64,000 bases of DNA from Longirhabdus pacifica (GTDB taxonomy: Bacteria > Bacillota > Bacilli > Paenibacillales > DSM-105158), in assembly GCF_004115085.1 (NCBI RefSeq), contig NZ_QXJP01000001.1, positions 124,001-188,000 on the forward strand, written 5' to 3'. A program made the translations under genes and the position numbers. Under the pieces are notes generated by a model. It saw only the letters and a list, made by a program, of their open reading frames with translations, was not told where the DNA came from and ran no database searches. Positions 29,092 through 38,152 of the stretch are shown here, piece by piece (position 1 is the first letter of the stretch; every line of letters begins with the position of its first letter).

Positions 29092-30311
29092 CCAGTACAA
29101 GCGTGGTAGAGTTGCACACATTAATAAAAAAAAGAGAGAGTGATGAAGAATTTCTAGTTGGTCGAGCGGATACAGGCGTGTATATGATTCTACCTTCATT
29201 TGCACTTAAAATATTAGACTTACTAGATAGTGGAGTAAATATAAAACAAGCAAGTATACTGGCTGAAAAAGAAATGGGGGAACCAGTTGATGTATTAGAT
29301 TTTGTTCAACAAATAATGCAAGAATATGAATTCGTGCATAAAGTGGATGGAAAAGTCGTTAGCGAGAAACAGGAAGAGAGAGGACAATTTTCATGGATTC
29401 CTTCCAAATGGGGGCAGATTGCTTTTCATCCAATTTCCAATATGTTTTATGTACTTTTATTTATCATTGGTATCGTAATTTGCGTGATGAATCCTGGGTA
29501 CTTTCCGAGTTTCAATGATATTATACCATCCACATCACTTAGTATTTCCTTTGTTTCTATCGTTATCATTGGATGGATGCTACTTTTTATTCATGAGTTT
29601 GCTCATTTATTAGCTGCACTATCCTTAAATGTCCAAAGCAAAATAGGTGTAGGACATAGATTGGTTTTCCCAGTAGCGGAAACAGATATTTCAAATATTG
29701 TAACTGTACCAAGAAAACAAAGATACAAAGTTTTTTTAGCTGGAATGCTGTGGGATGGTGCAATGTTTGGAATCGGCATTGTTGTATTGCTTATGCATCA
29801 TTCAGGTATGATGCCATTACACGAATCGCTGATTCCCTTTGTACGATTTTTTAATTTATCTCAGCTGCTCAGCATTGCTTTTCAATTTATGTTTTTCATG
29901 GAAACAGATATATATTATGTTTTTTCTAATTTCTTTAAATGTAACAATCTATTACAAAATACTAGACTGACATTACGAAATAAAATAAAACGTTTAGAAC
30001 CTAGTCAATTAGAGGTGCTACAACATATTGCACCGCGAGAGAAAAAAATAATTACATGGTACATTTGGTTTTATATGATGGGATGTGGCATTGCAATCAG
30101 CTTGTTCTTTATGTTCACTCTCCCACAAAGTTTACGAGTCATCTCGATGACTTTTGAAAAAATGAACCAGAACACTATTTATTCTGCTGCTTTTCTAGAC
30201 GGTGTATTGTTTATTTGTATTATTCTCATTCCATTTGCTGTCCTACTTTACTCATGGATAACAACCTGGAATACAAATAGAAAATTCAAAATGAAAAATT
30301 TCCAACCATAA
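29082..30311 (+). CDS. PqqD/M50-like membrane metalloprotease of RiPP locus A
   Basis: 409 residues. A soluble N-terminal domain (about 1-90) resembles PqqD (GVYMILPSFALKILDLLDSG). Then about 8 membrane segments, with HEFAH (around residue 171) embedded in one and WDG downstream, the layout of M50/site-2 proteases. Such proteins are common beside RiPP enzymes as leader peptidases or export/immunity factors. Start overlaps the ThiF-like gene, so they are co-translated. Its exact role (leader removal, export or self-protection) is not shown by sequence. Confidence 0.75.
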   Translation: MELTSTSVVELHTLIKKRESDEEFLVGRADTGVYMILPSFALKILDLLDSGVNIKQASILAEKEMGEPVDVLDFVQQIMQEYEFVHKVDGKVVSEKQEERGQFSWIPSKWGQIAFHPISNMFYVLLFIIGIVICVMNPGYFPSFNDIIPSTSLSISFVSIVIIGWMLLFIHEFAHLLAALSLNVQSKIGVGHRLVFPVAETDISNIVTVPRKQRYKVFLAGMLWDGAMFGIGIVVLLMHHSGMMPLHESLIPFVRFFNLSQLLSIAFQFMFFMETDIYYVFSNFFKCNNLLQNTRLTLRNKIKRLEPSQLEVLQHIAPREKKIITWYIWFYMMGCGIAISLFFMFTLPQSLRVISMTFEKMNQNTIYSAAFLDGVLFICIILIPFAVLLYSWITTWNTNRKFKMKNFQP

Positions 30312-30341
30312 CATGACCTAATATTGGCATGTTATTTTTTT
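30309..30341 (+). terminator. Terminator of RiPP locus A
   Basis: TAACATG pairs with CATGTTA and is followed by a T-run; the stem starts in the stop codon. Confidence 0.8.
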
Positions 30342-30583
30342 GTTTTGCTATTCAATGTTCCTAAAGATTACAATTAAAATATTTTAATACTAAATTTACG
30401 CAAAAGGGATGAAATTAAAGAGTATAGTTAGTATGATAATAGAGTAAGAAAAAGTTGTAGAATCAACAAAACCTTATCCAGACATCATTTATTTTTTTTA
30501 TTGAAAGGAGATGCTGCAGACGATCAAGATGAAACAGAAAAAACAGAGCATTCTAATCATACAAAGACATAGGAGGAAATTAA

Positions 30584-33500
30584 ATGTTTGTAAAGTCGAA
30601 AAAGAAAATATCTTTATTTCTAGCAATAACAATGATGATCAGCCTTGTATTTAGTGCTATGGGACCTGTGGTGGCAGACACAGAGCAATTAGTGCAAAGT
30701 GCAGTGGAGACATTTGATAATTTGACAGATATCTCAGGTTCAACGTACGTAGATGGATCATTTACTGGTAATAACGGCGTGACATGGTCCTATTATGCTA
30801 GTCGAGATGAAGGGTCTTACGGTATTGATGGCGATGGATTGATGCTGCGAAATCAAGACGCAGGCAGCAAAATCGTGTCAAATCCTATTCCAGCTGGAAT
30901 TTCAAGTTTCTCAGTGGATTTAAAGAAAGCGTTTACAGGAGCTGGAAATAGACAAGTTGAATTGTTTATCAATGGCCAATCTTACGGCGTTTCGGAAGCA
31001 TTCGATGATACAAATACGTATACATTTACGGTTTCAAATATCGATGTTGCTGGCGACGTTATGATTGAAATTCGTAATGTTTCCAAAAAACAAATCGTGA
31101 TAGATAACATAAGCTGGACTAGCTTTTCCGGGGAAGTAACACAAGTGAGTCCTATACAAGCAGATCCTCCATCTGGTGCTGTGGAGTCTGGAGCAGAAGT
31201 GACATTGTACAGTTCCACGGTGGGAGCAGCGGTGTACTACACGATGGATGGAAGCGATCCTAGTGACATGGGACAGTTATTCACGACACCTATCGTAATT
31301 GAAGACGAGGTAGAAATTAAAGCAATTGGGCTGAAAGAAGGATTAGATGCTAGTGAAGTATCTTCTTTCACTTATACTATCAAGAAACCACTTGAAGTCA
31401 TCTCCATTGCAGATGCTAGATTAAGTGATGAAAACAGCGAAGTAAAAATAGAAGGTATCGTTACTGCTACTTTTGACGTTAGTGGTGCGACGAATGTGTA
31501 TGTACAAGATGAAACTGCAGCGATTGTATTACGTGGTAAAGATTTAAATCTTTCCATTGGGGATCAAATTCAAGCAGTTGGTACCCTAAAGTCGTTTTTC
31601 GGTATGGAGCAGCTTTCAACAGAACCAAGTCAAGTTACTTTTATTCAAAATGGATCTGCACCAGATGCGGTAGTGATTACTTCTACTGATTTGTCAGTTG
31701 CAACAGGGGAACTCGTAGAAGGGGAATTAGTGCAAGTAAACGAGGTTACCATCGATAGTGTTGATAATTTTGGTAATGTTATCGCTTCTGATGCAAACGG
31801 TACATTGAAATTAAGACCAGAACAAACTAGCTTACTTGAAATTGGACAAACATATGAATCTATTAAAGGTGTAGTAGAGTACAATTTTAACGAGTACAAA
31901 ATAGTTCCAAGATCACTCGATGATATCGTAGGTGGAGGATCTGGTGGAGATCCAATAGAAGGATTGAACATTCATCATATTCAAGGGGCTTCTCATACGT
32001 CTCCTTATGTAGATCAATTAGTAAAAGAAGTACCTGGAATCGTTACTTTCATCACAGGTTCTGGTTTTTACATGGAATCAATGCAATCCGATAGTGATGA
32101 GAGAACATCCGAAGGTATTTATGTCTTTAAAAAAGATGCTAGTGTGAACATTGGTGATGAAGTTCTCGTAGACGGAAAGGTGACAGAGTTTAAAGAAGGA
32201 GGCTTCCCTGATGCGAATGACTTATTGACAACACAGCTCATTGGATTTAATGTCAGCGTACAAAGCACTGGTAATGAGTTGCCAGCAGCGATTACACTTG
32301 GGGAAGATAGAATCGTTCCAACGAAAATTATAGACAATGATGGCTTTGCTGCATTTGATCCAGCAGAAGATGGTATCGATTTTTACGAGAGTTTAGAGGG
32401 AATGCGTATTGTGATTCCATCCGCAACGGTGGTTGCTCCTACTAAATATGACGAAATTGCAGTGATAAATGAAGGTTCAGTAGATGCGGATCGTACGTCA
32501 TTTGGTGGAATTTTAATTTCAGAACAAGATTATAATCCAGAAAAAATGTTGATAGATGTAGACGGTTTCGGTGATATCCAAGCAAAGGTTGGGGACACTT
32601 TTACAGCGCCCATTACGGCAGTGGTAGGTTACAACTACAGCAACTACAAATTTATCCCTACTTCATTACCAACATTAAATGATGGGGGTGCTGTACAAGA
32701 AGTCACTACGATTGAGAAAAATGATGAGCAACTAACGATTGCGGCTTACAATGTAGAGAATTTCTCAGCTACTACAAAACAAGCAAAAATCGACGGTATT
32801 GCACAATCTATCGTGTCACATTTACAAGCACCAGATATTATTGGTTTAGTAGAAGTGCAGGACAATGATGGTAAAAACGATTCAGGAGTATCTGACGCTA
32901 GCGAAAGCTATCAAGCATTGGTCAATGCGATAGAGGCAGCTGGTGGGCCAAGCTATAGCTATGTAGATATTGCTCCAGAAGATAAGCAAGATGGCGGACA
33001 GCCAGGTGGTAACATCCGTGTTGGCTTTATTTATAATGAAGATCGCGTATCGTTAATGGAAAAGGAAAAAGGAGATGCAACGACAGCTGTTTCCTATGAT
33101 GAAAATGGATTGACACTTAACCCAGGTCGCATTGATCCTACGAACGAAGCTTTTGCAGAGTCAAGAAAATCTCTAGCTGCTGCATTTGATTTCCAAGGGG
33201 AAGAAGTCATTGTAATTGCAAATCATTTCAATTCCAAACGTGGTGATGATGCTTTATTCGGAAGTAAGCAGCCTGTTGAACTAGGTAGTGAAACACAGAG
33301 ACTGGCAATGGCCAATGTGGTCAATACATTTATACAACAAGTACAAGACGTTAACGAAGATGCAAATATTGTGGTGCTCGGAGATCTTAATGATTTTGAA
33401 TTCTCAAATCCGCTAAATGTGTTAAAAGGGGAACAGTTAACGAATATGATCGATTTACTCCCTAAGGAAGAGCGATATACGTATATTTATCAAGGGAATG

Positions 33501-34516
33501 CACAAGTGTTAGATCATGTTTTGGTAAGTAACAACTTAGCGGATCAAGCCCAAGTGGATGTCGTCAACATTAATACACCTTTTGGTGAAGATAACGGTGG
33601 AGTGAGTGATCACGATCCTGTGCTTGTACAATTAGACCTCACTTCAAAGCAAGATACGTCGCTATCTATTTTACAACATAACGTGTACTTTTTAGAAAAC
33701 ACGCTAGTATGGTGGAAGCAGGGCTTACGTGCAAATTATATGCTAGATTCACAATATATCCAACAACATGATGTTGTCATTTTGAATGAGCTTTATGATA
33801 ACTACAACTCTAATACGTTCTTAAAACAATTAAAAGATCAATATCCTTATCAAACGAAAGTATTAGGTCGTTCTATGCGTGGATGGGATGAAACGACAGG
33901 TAATTACTCCATTTTTGCACAAGAAGATGGTGGTGTCTCCATTGTGAGTAAATATCCGATAGAAGAAAAAGTACAGCACATATTTACCGTTGAATGCGGC
34001 ACAGAAAAAAGAACTAGCAAAGGATTTGTATACGCTAAAATCAATAAAGATGGACAGTATTATCATGTAATTGGTACTCAATTGCAGCAGAGCGATAAGG
34101 GATGTTGGTTTAGTGATGCAGAAGAAATAAGAGCAGCACAAATGGAGGAAATTCGCAGCTTTATTGATGAAAGACAAATACCTTTAGAAGAAGTAGTGTT
34201 TATTGGCGGAGACTTCGGAGTAGATAGAAGTAATACACAAGAATACAACAATATGGTGGAAACGCTAGAAGTGAATAGTCCTGACTTCACAGGTCATGAA
34301 TTCACGTATGACCCAACAACGAATGGCATTGCTGGTAAAAATGAGCCGAGAGCTGAAGGAAAATATGTGGATTATATTTTCGTAGAAAGGAACCATGCAC
34401 AGCTTGATGACTGGACTAATGATGTCATGAAAGTAAAATCACCTACTTGGAAATATTGGTTTAAGCAGTACAACGATTATTCCGATCACTATCCTGTTGC
34501 AGGTTATACACAATAA
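30584..34516 (+). CDS. Secreted multidomain nuclease fused to a sphingomyelinase-like domain
   Basis: 1310 residues with a Sec signal peptide (cleavage near VVA-DTEQ, about residue 32). Domains in order: beta-sandwich (35-180); CHB_HEX_C-like repeat (190-270); OB-fold-like segments (about 272-360 and 460-560); an endonuclease/exonuclease/phosphatase (EEP) domain (about 715-1020) with intact motifs AAYNVENF, GLVEVQ, GDLNDFEF and SDHDP, as in ExeM/YhcR-type DNases; then a second EEP domain (about 1024-1310) aligning with Bacillus sphingomyelinase C (LQHNVYFLENT, VLGRSMRGWDETTGNYS, NDYSDHYPV). In that domain Glu1069, Asp1210 and His1302 are kept but the GTHLQ His is Gln1166 and the GGDxN Asn is Gly1212, so it is probably impaired. 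No sorting signal at the C-terminus. RBS AGGAGG. Confidence 0.85.
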   Translation: MFVKSKKKISLFLAITMMISLVFSAMGPVVADTEQLVQSAVETFDNLTDISGSTYVDGSFTGNNGVTWSYYASRDEGSYGIDGDGLMLRNQDAGSKIVSNPIPAGISSFSVDLKKAFTGAGNRQVELFINGQSYGVSEAFDDTNTYTFTVSNIDVAGDVMIEIRNVSKKQIVIDNISWTSFSGEVTQVSPIQADPPSGAVESGAEVTLYSSTVGAAVYYTMDGSDPSDMGQLFTTPIVIEDEVEIKAIGLKEGLDASEVSSFTYTIKKPLEVISIADARLSDENSEVKIEGIVTATFDVSGATNVYVQDETAAIVLRGKDLNLSIGDQIQAVGTLKSFFGMEQLSTEPSQVTFIQNGSAPDAVVITSTDLSVATGELVEGELVQVNEVTIDSVDNFGNVIASDANGTLKLRPEQTSLLEIGQTYESIKGVVEYNFNEYKIVPRSLDDIVGGGSGGDPIEGLNIHHIQGASHTSPYVDQLVKEVPGIVTFITGSGFYMESMQSDSDERTSEGIYVFKKDASVNIGDEVLVDGKVTEFKEGGFPDANDLLTTQLIGFNVSVQSTGNELPAAITLGEDRIVPTKIIDNDGFAAFDPAEDGIDFYESLEGMRIVIPSATVVAPTKYDEIAVINEGSVDADRTSFGGILISEQDYNPEKMLIDVDGFGDIQAKVGDTFTAPITAVVGYNYSNYKFIPTSLPTLNDGGAVQEVTTIEKNDEQLTIAAYNVENFSATTKQAKIDGIAQSIVSHLQAPDIIGLVEVQDNDGKNDSGVSDASESYQALVNAIEAAGGPSYSYVDIAPEDKQDGGQPGGNIRVGFIYNEDRVSLMEKEKGDATTAVSYDENGLTLNPGRIDPTNEAFAESRKSLAAAFDFQGEEVIVIANHFNSKRGDDALFGSKQPVELGSETQRLAMANVVNTFIQQVQDVNEDANIVVLGDLNDFEFSNPLNVLKGEQLTNMIDLLPKEERYTYIYQGNAQVLDHVLVSNNLADQAQVDVVNINTPFGEDNGGVSDHDPVLVQLDLTSKQDTSLSILQHNVYFLENTLVWWKQGLRANYMLDSQYIQQHDVVILNELYDNYNSNTFLKQLKDQYPYQTKVLGRSMRGWDETTGNYSIFAQEDGGVSIVSKYPIEEKVQHIFTVECGTEKRTSKGFVYAKINKDGQYYHVIGTQLQQSDKGCWFSDAEEIRAAQMEEIRSFIDERQIPLEEVVFIGGDFGVDRSNTQEYNNMVETLEVNSPDFTGHEFTYDPTTNGIAGKNEPRAEGKYVDYIFVERNHAQLDDWTNDVMKVKSPTWKYWFKQYNDYSDHYPVAGYTQ

Positions 34517-34535
34517 ATCAAGAACCTACAAGTTT

Positions 34536-34559
34536 TGGATGCATGTTTACATGCATCCA
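34536..34559. repeat. Perfect hairpin after the nuclease gene
   Basis: TGGATGCATG pairs with CATGCATCCA around TTTA; no T-run follows. It may protect the mRNA 3' end. Confidence 0.6.
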
Positions 34560-34593
34560 TTCCTACAGCATGTATCGTTCATGATAATGATAT

Positions 34594-34618
34594 AAAGACC
34601 GTCTTAGGGCGGTCTTTT
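34594..34618 (+). terminator. Terminator of the nuclease gene
   Basis: AAAGACCG pairs with CGGTCTTT around eight bases, then T. Confidence 0.8.
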
Positions 34619-34730
34619 GCATTATAAAAAAAGAAAACAGAAAATGGCCATCGATAGGATAGATGACCTAAATGGTTGCTATATGCTACTCACATAAATG
34701 ACATACACTTTGCTAAAAAAATGTTTAGAC

Positions 34731-35318
34731 TCAAGTTAAGCTGACAGCTTTTTTAATTTTCTTATTTTTTAATTCATCAGATAATTGTGTGATGACATGC
34801 TTAATGTCATGTTCAATATCCTGTTCAATAAAATGTTTCGTATTATCAATGACTTCAATTTCGGTACCGCATTTACTAAATACGTATTGCAACCAATCAA
34901 ATCCCATAGGTAGTAATCTTTCTTTGTGCAATACTACTATTTTCTCCACTTTTCCAGCAATGACTAAATCAATAAGTTCCATTTGTCCGTTGTAATCATT
35001 GTGGAGGCCGCTACCGATATCTGTTATAATTTCGAATTGATATCCTTTCGCTACCATATAGGAAGTAACGTCTGATATTTGTTGATGAAGCTGCTCCTCA
35101 GATCCTTTGTTGAGCACGCGGCAATAACCGATAACTTTTTTAGTTTTTGATGTATGTCTTTGAAATATTTGATCTAATTGTTCTTGTGAGTAATAGCGAT
35201 GACCACCCTCAGAAATATGGTGTGGTTTTAACTTTCCTTGTTTATCCCATAATCTAAGTGTTGAAATGCTCTTCCCAGACAGTTTTGCAAATTGACCGAT
35301 ATTATAATAATCATTCAT
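34731..35318 (-). CDS. IS607-type serine recombinase relic lacking the catalytic serine
   Basis: 195 residues. An N-terminal MerR-like helix-turn-helix (IGQFAKLSGKSISTLRLWDKQG, 7-28; GGHRYYS) is joined to a resolvase-fold domain, the order of IS607 TnpA. The catalytic motif normally reads RVS; here it is RVL with Leu69. The SGL..KR motif reads SGLHNDYNG and the downstream DRLxRFG reads ERLLPMGF, so other active-site arginines are also lost. No tnpB partner is nearby. The frame is otherwise intact with normal RBS (GAGGTG), which suggests retention as a DNA-binding protein rather than simple decay. Confidence 0.8.
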   Translation of the reverse strand: MNDYYNIGQFAKLSGKSISTLRLWDKQGKLKPHHISEGGHRYYSQEQLDQIFQRHTSKTKKVIGYCRVLNKGSEEQLHQQISDVTSYMVAKGYQFEIITDIGSGLHNDYNGQMELIDLVIAGKVEKIVVLHKERLLPMGFDWLQYVFSKCGTEIEVIDNTKHFIEQDIEHDIKHVITQLSDELKNKKIKKAVSLT

Positions 35319-35510
35319 TTATGTCACCTCTATAATGAATATCGGAAAAATCATTCCATTTTTTTATACGGATTTCTACATTATGTCGTATAATCTTTCA
35401 AAGGATACAACATTGTCACTTCTTTTAGCTATATTTAGCCTAAATAGCTAGGAATAACTTAGAAAAATATAAATATCTCATAAATAGAAATAGATGGTTT
35501 TGAAACGTGT

Positions 35511-35547
35511 TAAAAGACCCCCTCACTTTTTAAAAAAATAAGGGGGT
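35511..35547 (-). terminator. Terminator of the small minus-strand gene
   Basis: On the minus strand ACCCCCT pairs with AGGGGGT and is followed by CTTTTA. Confidence 0.7.
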
Positions 35548-35567
35548 GTTAATTACATTTTATTCTT

Positions 35568-35738
35568 TTAGTCTGCATGTACATGTTTCTCCATACGTTT
35601 ATGTTTGTGATTGTTCCATTTTGCATGTAGGTTGATAAAAAACGTTTGCACTTTTTTTTGTTTCTTTTCCTCATGATTCAAGTTTTCTTTTTGAATACTT
35701 TCCCATGCTTGCCTGCGGTATTTTGATTCGAAAATCAT
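35568..35738 (-). CDS. Small basic protein, 56 residues
   Basis: Minus-strand ATG preceded by GGGGGAATTGAT, ending just before a good terminator, so it is probably a real gene. The product is very basic (RRQAWESIQKENLNHEEKKQKKVQTF..., His/Lys-rich C-terminus HKHKRMEKHVHAD). No cysteine, no membrane helix. Function unknown. Confidence 0.55.
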   Translation of the reverse strand: MIFESKYRRQAWESIQKENLNHEEKKQKKVQTFFINLHAKWNNHKHKRMEKHVHAD

Positions 35739-35841
35739 ATCAATTCCCCCAGTGGAAATAAAATTTGTGTAAGCGCTTTCTACTTATATTATAACAAATA
35801 TAAGCATGACAACACAAGTTTTACACCGTGAAACGGATACT

Positions 35842-36210
35842 TTATTTTTTCTGATTTCTTTGCCAAAATAATGCGGTAAGTACGCGATCTATCCACTCTT
35901 TATCATCATTTGTAAGCTCGATTCCATCAAACACAATATCGTTATCTCTTAAAAAACGACGTAAATGAACGGGAGCTTTCCGCTGTTTTGGTTGCCCTGT
36001 ATCGATATAACCGGCCACATTCATTAGCTCTGAATAAGAAATATTTAAACCATCGGATAATTTTTTTAATATGTCAGGGGAAGGAATACTTCGATTTCCG
36101 TTTTCTAGTTGAGATATGTATGCAGATGAAACACCAGAACGATCAGAAACCTCTCGAATCGTATACCCTTTTAATTTCCTTATATCTTTTAATTTTTCAT
36201 AAAAGTTCAT
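35842..36210 (-). CDS. XRE-family helix-turn-helix regulator
   Basis: 122 residues with an N-terminal Cro/C1-type HTH (YTIREVSDRSGVSSAYISQLENGNRSIPSPDILKKL cut over residues 15-52) and a short C-terminal extension ending near VLTALFWQRN. Similar in layout to SinR/ImmR-like repressors. The start faces the small XRE gene at 36387 across a 176-base AT-rich gap, a lambda-like divergent arrangement typical of mobile-element control regions. Confidence 0.85.
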   Translation of the reverse strand: MNFYEKLKDIRKLKGYTIREVSDRSGVSSAYISQLENGNRSIPSPDILKKLSDGLNISYSELMNVAGYIDTGQPKQRKAPVHLRRFLRDNDIVFDGIELTNDDKEWIDRVLTALFWQRNQKK

Positions 36211-36386
36211 GATTTGCCACCAACTATTCCAGAGATGTAATCAAAAGTAAACAATAGTTACCAATTGCATTGTAGCATGAAGTAAAAGATAGAGCAATAA
36301 AGTAACAAAAGTAAATATTATATATTGCAATAGTAAAAGTGTAGTTATATAATGGAAATATATTAAAAATTAATAGGTGATGTTAA

Positions 36387-36599
36387 ATGAAAATTTACGG
36401 TAAATCAGTAGAAATTAAAAAAGCTAGAATTTATATGGGATTATCACAAAGGGATCTTTCAAGTCTATGTGGATTGAGCCATCCGTATATTAGCTTAATT
36501 GAAAACTCAAAAAAATCCATGTCACCTAAGACGGCAAAAAAGATTAGTTCAGTATTAGAAAAAGACTGGAGGGACCTATTTTATATGCTAGAAGAGTAG
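36387..36599 (+). CDS. Small XRE-family DNA-binding protein
   Basis: 70 residues, almost entirely one HTH_3 domain (KARIYMGLSQRDLSSLCGLSHPYISLIENSKKSMSPKTAKKI). Preceded by AATAGGTGATG. Divergent from the larger XRE gene on the minus strand; the pair could form a switch. No integrase or phage gene accompanies it. The following 236 bases (36600-36835) hold nothing I can identify. Confidence 0.75.
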   Translation: MKIYGKSVEIKKARIYMGLSQRDLSSLCGLSHPYISLIENSKKSMSPKTAKKISSVLEKDWRDLFYMLEE

Positions 36600-36835
36600 T
36601 GATAATGAAGTAATACTCTAGCTATAGTACTATATTCTAGACTTAAATGTCATTTTCCTTTATGTTTTGAAAAAAATGCAAACAGAAGGACTGTCATGAT
36701 TTTGTGCAACATGTTAAAGCTTCTTTCCTATTGTTCATCACCAGTTGCCATCTGTTTGCATATGATTTCTATTTCTTATGTTTTCTCGCTTTTTAACGTC
36801 TATTTTTCTTTTTTAGAATGACTTTGTTTTTATAA

Positions 36836-38032
36836 TTAATGTCTTGAACCTTTATCTGCATGCAATTCATTCCAAGCTTTTTTGGAGTAAGCACTGACTT
36901 TGTTTTTACCACTTTTTTTAGCAATGTACATCGCTTCATCTGCTTGTTGTATCCACTGATCTATGCTCATATTTTTACGATACGGACTGTAACCAACGCT
37001 GACGGTGACAAATGTTTCTTGTTCAATTCTCTGCCGGATGTTTTCTGCTATTTGTTTGACCTTTGCTTTTGGATGGTTAAGAAGTAGGGCGATTTCTTCA
37101 CCACCGTATCGACCGGCTTTCCCCAATCCTTCGCCTTCTTCTTTTATAATGTTAGCCACTAACTTCAGTGCTTCGTCTCCTTTTTGATGGCCTTCCGTAT
37201 CATTCACTTGTTTAAAGTTGTCGATATCAATAAAAATAATCGCAGCTTTGGCATTCGGTTTTGCAGCACCTTGCACCTGTTTAAGAAATGCATTTTTATT
37301 GTACAGGCCGGTTAGCCCATCGCGAATTGCGGACTGGTATACAGCTTGTAACAATTCGACGACACGTTCAAATACAAACATAAACATAATGCTGTAGAAT
37401 AAAATGGGCAAATAATGTTCTAGCAACGTAAGCAATTTTATATTTACGTTCGGTATGTAAGTTTGAATGACATCAATCAAATGATGAATAAAAAATATAA
37501 TCAAAGCCATGTAGTATTTCACCAGCTGACCGATATGCGGCGCAATAAGCAACGTACTAACGAAAACAAGAATAAACAAATAGAGGTCTAATATAATACC
37601 ATAAGGAAATGCATCGATTTGCTGTATGTCCATCGTATAGAGCTGATAGTAATATATACTAATAATGGACACCGTAATGAAAAGAATACTACCAAAAATA
37701 ATATATTCTCTTTTTTTAGACCGATTGTATAATTGATATATTGCCATGTTTAAAAAAATAAAAGAAATGATGCTCAGGATTTGAGTTGCGTCATTCATGA
37801 AAGCCACAGGGGTAGTACTGAGCTGCATATACATATGGATCATGTATTGTACAATAATTAAAATGAAGGAAATAGATAACGAGTGATAAGCAGCCTTCTT
37901 ACGTCGTTTTCGTAAAAGCAAGGAAGCAAATAATAGAATAGTAAGTAAAATAACGATCGTAAAGTTTGCTACAATTTCCGCGGTGCTGCCAAAGAAAACA
38001 TCGTGAAAAGTAAGGGAATAAAAAGTATACAT
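36836..38032 (-). CDS. Membrane-bound GGDEF diguanylate cyclase
   Basis: 398 residues. Seven or so hydrophobic helices occupy about 1-215, followed by a GGDEF domain (about 225-390: DGLTGLYNKNAFLKQ, IIFIDIDNFKQVND, AGRYGGEEIALLL). The signature is GGEEI rather than GGEEF, a change that still occurs in active enzymes. No RxxD inhibitory site five residues before it. Predicted to make c-di-GMP at the membrane in response to a signal sensed by the N-terminal helices. TTGGAG precedes the start. Confidence 0.88.
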   Translation of the reverse strand: MYTFYSLTFHDVFFGSTAEIVANFTIVILLTILLFASLLLRKRRKKAAYHSLSISFILIIVQYMIHMYMQLSTTPVAFMNDATQILSIISFIFLNMAIYQLYNRSKKREYIIFGSILFITVSIISIYYYQLYTMDIQQIDAFPYGIILDLYLFILVFVSTLLIAPHIGQLVKYYMALIIFFIHHLIDVIQTYIPNVNIKLLTLLEHYLPILFYSIMFMFVFERVVELLQAVYQSAIRDGLTGLYNKNAFLKQVQGAAKPNAKAAIIFIDIDNFKQVNDTEGHQKGDEALKLVANIIKEEGEGLGKAGRYGGEEIALLLNHPKAKVKQIAENIRQRIEQETFVTVSVGYSPYRKNMSIDQWIQQADEAMYIAKKSGKNKVSAYSKKAWNELHADKGSRH

Positions 38033-38152
38033 GAGTTCAGATCTCCAATTTTTTATCGTAACATGTTTATTATATCTTTCTATTCTTCATAAACTCAAGG
38101 TACAATAGGAACAGAAATTCTTGTTTTTCAATATGATAAGGGGGCCAAAAGT

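Noticed and set aside
30513..30585. Small upstream ORF (MLQTIKMKQKKQ...) before the nuclease gene
   Set aside because: It lacks its own ribosome-binding site and overlaps the nuclease RBS and start in another frame; no sign of coding selection.
35385..35460. Inverted repeat near TAGCTATATTTAG/CTAAATAGCTA as an IS607 end or att site
   Set aside because: IS607 elements lack terminal inverted repeats, and no second copy is found on the other side of the recombinase gene.
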